A program made the position numbers and the translations under genes. 64,000 bases of DNA from Serratia marcescens (GTDB taxonomy: Bacteria; Pseudomonadota; Gammaproteobacteria; Enterobacterales; Enterobacteriaceae), in NCBI RefSeq assembly GCF_006715005.1, contig NZ_VFMJ01000001.1, positions 496,001-560,000 of the forward strand, written 5' to 3'. Below are positions 57,623-64,000 of the stretch, piece after piece. The notes under the pieces were generated by a model. That model saw only the letters and a program-made list of their open reading frames with translations, was not told where the DNA came from and made no database searches. Numbering within the stretch: position 1 is the stretch's first letter; every line of letters begins with the position of its first letter.

Positions 57623-58072
57623 CTACCGTTCCTCCACCTTCACCACCCGGGTATTCAGCGGGGTGAGCGTTTGCCCGGCGTTGCCGATCGGCGTCAGGCG
57701 CGGGACGGGGCGGCCGCTGTCGCTTTCCACCAGCGTTGAGTGCGCTTCTCCCTCGGCGAACAGATGATCTTCCCCCCACTGGCGCAGGCCGACGATCACC
57801 GGAAACAGCGCGCGGCCTTTCTCGGTCAGTACATATTCCTGATAGGCGCTGCCGTCTGCGGCGGGCACGATCTCCAGCACGCCGTGCGTCACCAGCGCGC
57901 GCAGGCGGGTGGCAAGGATGTTCTTCGCCATCCCCAGCCCTTTTTGAAATTCGCTGAAGCGGGTGACGCCGTCGAAGGCGTCGCGCACGATCAGCAGCGA
58001 CCACCAGTCGCCAATCACATCCAGCGTGCGCGCCACCGGGCAGGGCGCGTCTTCCAGGCTTTTACGTTTCAC
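57623..58072 (-). CDS. HxlR-family transcriptional regulator
   Basis: Winged-helix regulator of 149 residues. I prefer the GTG at 58072 (MKRKSLEDAPCPVARTLD) because GGAG lies nine bases upstream and it matches the usual family N-terminus. The ATG at 58093 adds seven residues without a ribosome-binding site. The sensor Cys is in APCPVARTL. It is divergent from an MFS transporter, with a 19-bp inverted repeat between them. The C-terminal 45 residues extend beyond the minimal HxlR domain. Confidence 0.88.
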   Translation of the reverse strand: MKRKSLEDAPCPVARTLDVIGDWWSLLIVRDAFDGVTRFSEFQKGLGMAKNILATRLRALVTHGVLEIVPAADGSAYQEYVLTEKGRALFPVIVGLRQWGEDHLFAEGEAHSTLVESDSGRPVPRLTPIGNAGQTLTPLNTRVVKVEER

Positions 58073-58096
58073 GGCGGTTATCTCCAGCTGCATATT

Positions 58097-58154
58097 CTGG
58101 TTGCATTATAAAACCTCTGCACCTAAAGTTCATTGGGTTTAATAATGAAACCAG
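58097..58154. promoter_or_regulatory. Long inverted-repeat operator between HxlR and MFS genes
   Basis: CTGGTTGCATTATAAAACC (58097-58115) and GGTTTAATAATGAAACCAG (58136-58154) are complementary at 17 of 19 positions and separated by 20 bases. They fill the gap between the divergent genes, so this is the likely binding region of the HxlR protein. Confidence 0.65.
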
Positions 58155-58167
58155 ATTGAGGTGTGCA

Positions 58168-59397
58168 ATGAGCGACAAACTGCTGGATCCTCCTTGTGCG
58201 GCGCTGGGGCGCTTACCGGCCACCCTGGTGCTGCTGTTGGCCGGTGCCAGCGCGTTCAGCGTGGCCAACGTTTACTATGCGCAGCCGTTGCTGGATGCCA
58301 TTGCCCGTGATTTTTCCATCAGCCTGGCGGCGGTCGGCATGGTGATCTCCGTGACTCAGTTGGGCTGCGCGCTGGCGCTGCTGTTGGTGGTGCCGCTGGG
58401 GGATCGGTTGAACCGACATCGGTTGCTGGCGTGGCAGCAACTGGGGCTGATTGGCGCGCTGCTATTGGTGGGCTGGGCGCACAGCGCATCCGGGCTGCTG
58501 GTAGGGATGTTGCTGGTGGGGCTACTCGGCACCGCCATGACGCAGGGGCTGATCGCTTTTGCCGCGGCACTGGCGGCGCCGCAGGAGCGCGGGCGGGTGG
58601 TTGGTGCGGCGCAGGGAGGAGTGGTGCTGGGATTGCTGTTGGCGCGCACATTGTCCGGTGCGCTGGCGGACGTTGGCGGCTGGCGCACGGTGTATTTTTT
58701 CTCCGCCGGGGTGACGCTGGTATTGCTGCCGATCCTGTTGCGCCTGCTGCCTGCGCCGCGCACCGCTCCCAGTACGCTGAGTTATCCCGCGCTGCTGCGT
58801 TCAATGCTGACCCTGTTGCTGCATGACCGCACGCTGCAAATTCGCGGCATGTTGGCGCTGCTGATGTTTGGCGCTTTCAGCCTCTTTTGGAGTTCGCTGG
58901 TGTTGCCGCTGAGCCAGGCGCCGTTCAGCTTCAGCCATGCCGCGGTGGGGGCGTTCGGCCTGGTCGGCGCGGTGGGCGCACTGGCGGCGGTGCGCGCCGG
59001 GCATCTGGCGGATCGCGGGTTGGGGCAGGCGGCCAGCGGCGTGTGTTTGCTGCTGCTGACGCTGGCCTGGCTGCCGCTCGGTTTGCTCGGCAGCGGCCTG
59101 GTTTGGCTGGTGGCGGGCATCGTGCTGCTGGATCTGGCGGGCCAGGCGATCCACGTGCTGAACCAGAGCATGATCTTCCGCGCGCACCCGCAGTCGCACA
59201 GCCGGCTAGTGGGCTGCTATATGCTGTTTTACGCCGTCGGCAGTGGGCTGGGCGCCTTTGCCGGCACCCATATGTACGCCTGGGCGGGCTGGAGCGGCGT
59301 CTGCTGGCTGGGGGCGGGCGTCAGCCTGAGCGCGTTGCTGTTTTGGCGGCTGACGCTGCGCGGCATGCCGCCCTCAGCGACGGCGGTGGAGCAGTGA
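58168..59397 (+). CDS. MFS efflux transporter (DHA1-like)
   Basis: Twelve-helix major facilitator of 409 residues. The start at 58168 (MSDKLLDPPCAALGR) is preceded by GAGG. The first helix segment SAFSVANVYYAQPLLDAIARDF and the loop VPLGDRLNRHRLLAWQQ are typical of YnfM/sugar-efflux-like carriers. Control by a divergent HxlR regulator suggests export of a reactive or toxic compound. Its 3' end overlaps the convergent methyltransferase gene by 24 bases. Confidence 0.83.
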   Translation: MSDKLLDPPCAALGRLPATLVLLLAGASAFSVANVYYAQPLLDAIARDFSISLAAVGMVISVTQLGCALALLLVVPLGDRLNRHRLLAWQQLGLIGALLLVGWAHSASGLLVGMLLVGLLGTAMTQGLIAFAAALAAPQERGRVVGAAQGGVVLGLLLARTLSGALADVGGWRTVYFFSAGVTLVLLPILLRLLPAPRTAPSTLSYPALLRSMLTLLLHDRTLQIRGMLALLMFGAFSLFWSSLVLPLSQAPFSFSHAAVGAFGLVGAVGALAAVRAGHLADRGLGQAASGVCLLLLTLAWLPLGLLGSGLVWLVAGIVLLDLAGQAIHVLNQSMIFRAHPQSHSRLVGCYMLFYAVGSGLGAFAGTHMYAWAGWSGVCWLGAGVSLSALLFWRLTLRGMPPSATAVEQ

Positions 59398-60054
59398 AAG
59401 CTGGAAGCCCAGCGCACCGCACAACTGCTGAGGCGCAGTGAAGCCGCTTTCCGCAAAAAGAAGACGGCTGCGCGCCGCTGCCATCGGGTGCCAGTTGCGG
59501 TGGGTGCGTTCGATCACCTCCTGCGCCTGCGCCGCCGAATGCCCGGCGCTTTGCAGCCAATGTTGGTAGTGGCTGGCGGGCAGGCCATCCGGTTGATAGT
59601 CGAACAGCAGCAGCGGTGCGGCGGGGGAGAGGCGCTGCGCCAACTGCTGCAGGAAATCCAGTTTGGCGCCATCGTCGGCGATAAAGTGCAGCACCAATGA
59701 GCACACCGCCGCATCGTGGCGGGTTTGCGGCGCTAGTTGCAGCAAGGTGGGTTGGAAACTCACCCGTTGTGCATAACCCGCGGCTTCGGCCTTGGCGCGT
59801 GCGGCCGCCAGCATGCCGGCGGAGGGTTCCACGGCGCTGAAACGCCAGCTGGCGTTGGCGGCGGCCAGCGCCGTCAGTTCGCTGCCGGTGCCGCAACCGG
59901 CCAGCAACAGCGTGGTGTCATTCGGCAGCGTCTGCGCGAGCGTCGCCGTCAGCAGCGCCTGGGCAAACTGATAGCCGGGCACCAGGGTCAGAATGCGGCG
60001 ATCGTAGTCCGCCGCCGCGGCATCGGGGAAGCGTGTATCCGTTTGGTATTGCAT
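59374..60054 (-). CDS. Class I SAM-dependent methyltransferase, Fur-box preceded
   Basis: Methyltransferase of 226 residues. I use the ATG at 60054 (MQYQTDTRFPDAAAADYD), preceded by AAGGAAGG; an upstream ATG at 60087 lacks such a site. The SAM motif I is LLLAGCGTGSELTAL, with an acidic residue at the end of the next strand (FSAVEPSAGML). The substrate is unknown. A Fur box at 60106-60124 lies about 50 bases upstream, which implies induction by iron starvation. Confidence 0.82.
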   Translation of the reverse strand: MQYQTDTRFPDAAAADYDRRILTLVPGYQFAQALLTATLAQTLPNDTTLLLAGCGTGSELTALAAANASWRFSAVEPSAGMLAAARAKAEAAGYAQRVSFQPTLLQLAPQTRHDAAVCSLVLHFIADDGAKLDFLQQLAQRLSPAAPLLLFDYQPDGLPASHYQHWLQSAGHSAAQAQEVIERTHRNWHPMAAARSRLLFAESGFTAPQQLCGALGFQLSLLHRRR

Positions 60055-60105
60055 AACCTTCCTTGCCAAGTTCATTGAGAGAGACAAGGAAGGGTATGCT
60101 TAAAT

Positions 60106-60124
60106 GATAATGAAATCCATTATC
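60106..60124. promoter_or_regulatory. Fur box upstream of the methyltransferase gene
   Basis: GATAATGAAATCCATTATC matches 16 of 19 positions of the Fur consensus GATAATGATAATCATTATC. It forms a palindrome with 10-base perfect arms (AATGATAATG / CATTATCATT). It lies between the GNAT stop and the methyltransferase start, both on the minus strand. Confidence 0.8.
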
Positions 60125-60155
60125 ATTAATGAGTTATGTGACGGGAAAGGCGGCG

Positions 60156-60581
60156 TTAGCGGGCCGGCGAATGCATCAGGTAATAATCTTCTTCGCCGTC
60201 GTTGCCGGTAGAGATGATGCGCCAGCCGTGTTTGCGGTAGAACGCCAGCGCCTTTTCATTCTTCACCAGGCATTTCAGCGAGCCGGTAGCGGTGAAGGTA
60301 GCTTCCGCCACCTGCAGCAGCGCACTGCCGACGCCGCGCGGCGGCTGATGGGGATCGACATACAGGTTATGAATGAAGTTGTCTTCGCGGTAGACGGAGA
60401 CGAATCCCAGCAGCGTGCCGCCGTCTTCCGCCACCCAAATCGCTTCGCCCAGCGTCGCGCCGTCGAAATCTTCCAACTGATAGTTTGAGGTATCGCGCCA
60501 GCCGAACGCCGCCTTGCGCGACGCCAGGTACAGCGTGCGCAGGAAGGGGCGATCGGTCTCTTGGTAGGGTCTTATCTGCAT
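60156..60581 (-). CDS. GNAT-family N-acetyltransferase
   Basis: Acetyltransferase of 141 residues. The start at 60581 (MQIRPYQETDRPFLRTLYL) is preceded by GGGAG. The acetyl-CoA-binding motif A is LYVDPHQPPRGVGSALLQVA (Gln/Arg-x-x-Gly-x-Gly/Ala type). It ends with EKALAFYRKHGWRII, typical of GNAT motif B. The substrate is unknown. It lies upstream of the methyltransferase on the same strand, but the Fur box separates them. Confidence 0.85.
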   Translation of the reverse strand: MQIRPYQETDRPFLRTLYLASRKAAFGWRDTSNYQLEDFDGATLGEAIWVAEDGGTLLGFVSVYREDNFIHNLYVDPHQPPRGVGSALLQVAEATFTATGSLKCLVKNEKALAFYRKHGWRIISTGNDGEEDYYLMHSPAR

Positions 60582-60728
60582 GGCATCTCCCGGTGGTTTG
60601 TGCTCACTATAGCGCATTGTGCAGCGTATGCCCGCTGAGCCTATTTATTCGCTTGTTTGTCCGCGCCGCCGCTGGCATGATCCCCTGCAGGGATTAACGC
60701 AACGTTGATCACAACCTATTGATTTTCA

Positions 60729-60808
60729 TGACTCGGGGTGCCCTTCTACGTGAAGGCTGAGAAATACCCGTATTACCTGATCTGGATAATGCCAGCGTAG
60801 GGAAGTCA
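60729..60808 (+). promoter_or_regulatory. TPP riboswitch (THI element) of thiMD
   Basis: The aptamer has closing stem TGACT/AGTCA, the conserved GGGGTGCCC, CTGAGAAATACCCG, ACCTGATCTGGATAATGCCAG and GTAGGGAAG blocks in order. Downstream, a hairpin CCAGCCGGCG / CGCCGGTTGG (60816-60848) abuts the GGGAGGA ribosome-binding site of thiM, so control is probably at translation. Thiamine pyrophosphate would switch expression off. Confidence 0.97.
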
Positions 60809-60855
60809 CGGCCGCCCAGCCGGCGCCGCCTTCTTGAACGCCGGTTGGGAGGAAT

Positions 60856-61647
60856 ATGATCGCTCGACCTGATGCTCTACCCGGCGCACGCGCCGCGGCC
60901 TGTCTGACCCAATTCCAACAGCGGCCTCCGCTGATCCACTGCCTGACCAACGAAGTGGTGCAATCGCTGACCGCCAACGTGTTGCTGGCGCTCGGCGCTT
61001 CCCCGGCGATGGTAGTGGAGCCGCAAGAGGCGGCGCAGTTCAGCGCGCTGGCCGACGGTCTGCTGATCAACGTCGGTACCCTCAATGCGCTGCGCGCCGA
61101 ATCGATGCGGGCGGCGGTGGCCGCTGCCAATCGGGCCGGCAAGCCCTGGACACTGGATCCGGTGGCGGTCGGCGCGCTCTCCTACCGCACCGCCTTCGCC
61201 AAACAGCTGCTGGACGAGAAACCGGCGGCGATACGCGGCAACGCCTCGGAAATCATGGCGCTCAGCGGGTTGCTGGCCAGCGGCCGCGGCGTGGACAGTG
61301 GCGACGATTCGCTGGCGGCCTTGCCCGCCGCGCGTGAGCTGGCGCAGAGCAGCGGCGCGGTAGTCGCGGTCACCGGCGCGGTGGATTACGTCACCGACGG
61401 CCAGCGCGACTGGGCGATCGAAGGCGGTTCCCCGCTGATGACGCGGGTAGTGGGCACCGGCTGCGCGCTGTCGGCGGTGGCGGCGGCGTTTTGCGCCCTG
61501 CCGGGCGATCGCCTGGATAACGTGGCGACCGCCTGCCGAGTGATGTCTCACTGCGGTGGCCTCGCGGCCAGGCAGGCCGCCGGGCCGGGTAGCTTTACGC
61601 CGGCGTTCCTTGACGCGCTGTATCAGCTGCGTGGGGAGGATCTGTGA
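60856..61647 (+). CDS. thiM: Hydroxyethylthiazole kinase
   Basis: Ribokinase-like kinase of 263 residues that phosphorylates the thiazole moiety for thiamine salvage. The N-terminal part is [23 protein letters not shown], and the anion-hole motif with catalytic Cys/Gly is [14 protein letters not shown]. It sits directly behind the TPP riboswitch and its stop overlaps the thiD start by one base. Confidence 0.96.
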   Translation: MIARPDALPGARAAACLTQFQQRPPLIHCLTNEVVQSLTANVLLALGASPAMVVEPQEAAQFSALADGLLINVGTLNALRAESMRAAVAAANRAGKPWTLDPVAVGALSYRTAFAKQLLDEKPAAIRGNASEIMALSGLLASGRGVDSGDDSLAALPAARELAQSSGAVVAVTGAVDYVTDGQRDWAIEGGSPLMTRVVGTGCALSAVAAAFCALPGDRLDNVATACRVMSHCGGLAARQAAGPGSFTPAFLDALYQLRGEDL

Positions 61648-62447
61648 TGAAACGCATTAACGCCCTGACCATCGCCGGCACCGATCCCAGCGGCGGCGCC
61701 GGCATTCAGGCCGATTTGAAGGCTTTCTCGGCGCTTGGTGCCTACGGCACCTCGGTGATCACCGCGCTGGTAGCGCAGAATACCCGCGGCGTACAGTCGG
61801 TGTATTACATCGATCCGGCGTTCGTCGCCGCGCAGCTGGACTCTGTGTTCAGCGACGTGCGCATCGACAGCGTCAAGATCGGCATGCTGGCCAACGCCGA
61901 CATCGTGCAGGCGGTAGCCGAACGGCTGCGCCATTACCGGCCGGAATTCGTGGTGTTGGACACCGTGATGCTGGCGAAAAGCGGCGATCCGTTGCTGGCG
62001 CCGGAGGCGGTGGCGTCTATCCGGCGCGAGCTGTTGCCGCTGGTATCGATCATTACGCCGAACCTGCCGGAAGCGGCGGCGCTGCTGGCGTGCGCGCCGG
62101 CGGAAGATGAAGCGCAGATGCGCGAGCAGGGGCGGGCGCTGCTGGCGATGGGCTGCCGGGCGGTGCTGATGAAGGGCGGCCACCTGAGCGAAAGCGAGAG
62201 CCCGGACTGGCTGTTTACCGCAGAAGGCGAGCAGCGCTTTACCGCGCCGCGCGTCGCCACCCGCCACACCCACGGCACAGGTTGCACGCTCTCGGCCGCG
62301 CTGGCGGCGCTGCGCCCGCGCCATGCCGATTGGGCGGCCACGGTGGCCGCCGCCAAGGACTACCTGCAACAAGCGCTGCAACAGGCGGACACGCTGGAAG
62401 TGGGGCACGGCATCGGGCCGGTGCATCATTTTCACGCTTGGTGGTGA
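61647..62447 (+). CDS. thiD: Hydroxymethylpyrimidine/phosphomethylpyrimidine kinase
   Basis: Kinase of 266 residues that phosphorylates HMP and then HMP-P in thiamine synthesis. Signatures are TIAGTDPSGGAGIQADLKAF at the N-terminus and THGTGCTLSAALAAL near the C-terminus. The ATG at 61647 shares its A with the thiM stop, and GGGGAGGA precedes it. It is under the same riboswitch. Confidence 0.96.
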   Translation: MKRINALTIAGTDPSGGAGIQADLKAFSALGAYGTSVITALVAQNTRGVQSVYYIDPAFVAAQLDSVFSDVRIDSVKIGMLANADIVQAVAERLRHYRPEFVVLDTVMLAKSGDPLLAPEAVASIRRELLPLVSIITPNLPEAAALLACAPAEDEAQMREQGRALLAMGCRAVLMKGGHLSESESPDWLFTAEGEQRFTAPRVATRHTHGTGCTLSAALAALRPRHADWAATVAAAKDYLQQALQQADTLEVGHGIGPVHHFHAWW

Positions 62448-62531
62448 GTCAACTTTTTGCCGCAGCCGTGGTCTGACTAGTTCAGGCCCGGTTTGACGGG
62501 CGAAACCTGATTTAACCTAGGGAGAAGGACT

Positions 62532-62990
62532 ATGACGGGACACCAGGCGCTGCGTTGCGCCCTCTTCGGCGCACTGCTCAGCTTCAGCGCGGGCAGCTTT
62601 GCCCAGCAGATCGTCACCACGTCGGATTTGATTCAGCAGCCGGGGTACCAGGCCAGCTGGCAAAACATGGTGAAAGGCCAGGCGCGGATGCCGGGCTGGG
62701 CGCGCAAGGGCGTCGGCACCTCTACGCCGGCGCAAAACTTGAGCTGGAAGGGCAAAGAGTATCTGGTCGGCAATCTGTGCAAACCGCACGACTGCGGCAA
62801 CAACTTTTTGATCGTGGCGTTCAGCGCAGATAAATCCCAGGCCTGGGGCGTGCGGGTGGAAGTGGAAGATCGGCCGGAAGCCGTCGATCATCCGAAGAAG
62901 TATGCCAAGTACCAGTGGCTCGGCAAGCCGAATGACGACATGAAGGCGCTGCTGAAGCAGCAGTTCGAGAACAATCCTGACTGGAAATGA
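62532..62990 (+). CDS. ivy: Inhibitor of vertebrate lysozyme
   Basis: Periplasmic Ivy homologue of 152 residues that blocks C-type lysozyme and may restrain lytic transglycosylases. A signal peptide (cleavage after SFAQ) precedes the mature protein. The inhibitory loop CKPHDC is intact. GGAGAAGGA precedes the ATG. It lies after thiMD and is convergent with gutQ. It is separated from thiD by 84 bases holding a small GCCCG/CGGGC hairpin. Confidence 0.92.
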   Translation: MTGHQALRCALFGALLSFSAGSFAQQIVTTSDLIQQPGYQASWQNMVKGQARMPGWARKGVGTSTPAQNLSWKGKEYLVGNLCKPHDCGNNFLIVAFSADKSQAWGVRVEVEDRPEAVDHPKKYAKYQWLGKPNDDMKALLKQQFENNPDWK

Positions 62991-62995
62991 TCTGA

Positions 62996-63023
62996 CCGGG
63001 GGCGCCGGTGATGGCGCCCCCGG
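62996..63023. terminator. Strong hairpin between convergent ivy and gutQ
   Basis: An 11-bp perfect stem (CCGGGGGCGCC-GGTGAT-GGCGCCCCCGG) lies in the gap between convergent stops. There is no T-run, so intrinsic termination is doubtful and it may instead protect 3' ends. Confidence 0.45.
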
Positions 63024-63029
63024 CGTTGA

Positions 63030-64000
63030 TCAGCCGATGCCGGCCTGATGCAGATCGTGCAGGTTGAGCGCCCCCACCAGCACGCCGTCCATATCGACCA
63101 CCGGGGCCGCGCTGATGTGCTGTTCGTGCAGCGCTTCCAGCGCCTCGCCGGCGCGCCATTGCTCCGGCAGCCGATAGCCGGGGCGGGTGATCGCCGGGCT
63201 GAGCGGATCCTGCAGGCTGTTGCCCTTCACCAGCCAGCGGCGCAGGTCGCCGTCGGTAAACACGCCCACCACCCGCTGCTGCGCGTCGCAGACCGCCACT
63301 AACCCGAGCCCGGTGCGGCTCAGCTCCAGCATCGCTTCCATCACGTTGGCGCTTTCGCTCACGCGCGGCAGGCGATCGCCGGTGCGCATCAGGTGATGCA
63401 CGCGGTTCAGCAGGCGCGCCCCCAGGCTGCCGCCCGGGTGCGAGCGGGCGAAGTCTTCCGCGTTGAAACCGCGCTGGCGCATCAGCGCCATCGCCAGGGC
63501 GTCGCCCATCATCAGCGTGTTGACCGCGCTGGAGGTGGGCGCCAGCCCCATCGGGCAGGCTTCGCGCTCGACGCCGATATCCAGCACGCAGGCGGCGGCC
63601 AGCGCCAGCGGCGACTCTTTGCCGCCGGTGACGGCGATCACCGGAATGCCGTTCTCCGCCAGCAGCGGCAGGATCAGATCCAGCTCTTTGGCGCGACCGG
63701 AGTAGGAGATGAACACCACCACGTCGTCGGCGCCGATCATACCGAGATCGCCGTGCAGCGCCTCGGCCGGGTGCACGAAGAACGACGGCGTGCCGGTACT
63801 GGCCAGCGACGCGGCGATCTTCTTGCCGATATGGCCGGATTTGCCGATGCCGGAAATCACCGCCTTGCCACGGCAGTTCAGCAGCAGTTCGCAGGCGCAG
63901 ACGAAGTTGTCGTCCAGGCGCGCCAGCAGGCGTTGCGCTTCGGTCAGCTCGATCTCCAGCGTTTCGCGGGCGAAGGCGAGCAGGGCGTTGGCGTTACTCA
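63030..64000 (-). CDS. gutQ: Arabinose-5-phosphate isomerase GutQ, cut at the window edge
   Basis: SIS-domain sugar isomerase followed by two CBS domains. It interconverts arabinose 5-phosphate and ribulose 5-phosphate, and the GutQ paralogue normally sits at the end of the sorbitol (gut/srl) operon. The SIS motifs are SGIGKSGHIGKKIAASLASTGTPS and FISYSGRAKELDLILPL. The CBS part (LGLVAVCDAQQRVVGVFTDGD) closely follows E. coli GutQ rather than KdsD. The frame runs to the edge starting SNANALLAFARETLEIEL. The last two bases of the window complete an xTG codon, so only the first base of the start codon is missing. Confidence 0.88.
   Translation of the reverse strand, partial: SNANALLAFARETLEIELTEAQRLLARLDDNFVCACELLLNCRGKAVISGIGKSGHIGKKIAASLASTGTPSFFVHPAEALHGDLGMIGADDVVVFISYSGRAKELDLILPLLAENGIPVIAVTGGKESPLALAAACVLDIGVEREACPMGLAPTSSAVNTLMMGDALAMALMRQRGFNAEDFARSHPGGSLGARLLNRVHHLMRTGDRLPRVSESANVMEAMLELSRTGLGLVAVCDAQQRVVGVFTDGDLRRWLVKGNSLQDPLSPAITRPGYRLPEQWRAGEALEALHEQHISAAPVVDMDGVLVGALNLHDLHQAGIG

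Overview
This window is a chromosomal segment of a GC-rich member of the Yersiniaceae, most likely Serratia close to S. marcescens. The organism call rests on recognition, not on a search. The evidence is the E. coli-like backbone order suhB-trmJ-iscRSUA-hscBA-fdx-iscX-pepB-sseB-ndk-rlmN-rodZ-ispG-hisS-yfgM-bamB-der-yfgJ-xseA-guaBA, together with Serratia-type genes: spermidine dehydrogenase with its cytochrome c, and protealysin with its inhibitor emfourin. I see no rRNA, tRNA, CRISPR array, transposase or phage gene.

Layout. 1-7254: a polyamine catabolism operon (ABC transporter ydcT(partial)-ydcU-ydcV, aminobutyraldehyde dehydrogenase patD, Tat-exported spermidine dehydrogenase, three-haem cytochrome c). 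7292-10093: hmp and glyA, divergent, with NsrR and PurR boxes. 10250-14492: hcaT, csiE and a DUF1007/NicO metal-transport pair behind a Zur-like box. 14549-24288: suhB, trmJ, the complete isc Fe-S operon, pepB, sseB. 24451-34277: ndk, rlmN, pilW, rodZ, ispG, hisS, yfgM, bamB, der. 34376-42129: material interrupting the E. coli order, namely an AEC transporter before yfgJ, then emfourin/protealysin and a LacI/MFS/GH31 sugar locus between yfgJ and xseA. 42133-46822: xseA and guaBA with a CRP site and a PurR box.

46823-60581 is accessory. It holds a Phd/RelE-type toxin-antitoxin pair after guaA, an HxlR regulator with a crotonase, a hybrid histidine kinase and LuxR-type response regulator, a small lipoprotein, a 1020-residue autotransporter with an 11-fold GGENP linker, a 0.9-kb gene-free hairpin cluster, rluF, an orphan T6SS-immunity-like lipoprotein, an HxlR/MFS efflux pair, a methyltransferase under a strong Fur box, and a GNAT acetyltransferase. 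60729-64000 holds the TPP riboswitch with thiM-thiD, the lysozyme inhibitor ivy and gutQ, which is cut at the window edge.

The least explained structure is the hairpin cluster at 55409-55964. Two inverted copies of a two-hairpin unit keep their base pairing through compensatory changes while the loops keep GGA, and further hairpins nearby also expose GGA. This looks like a structured RNA family, possibly one that binds CsrA.
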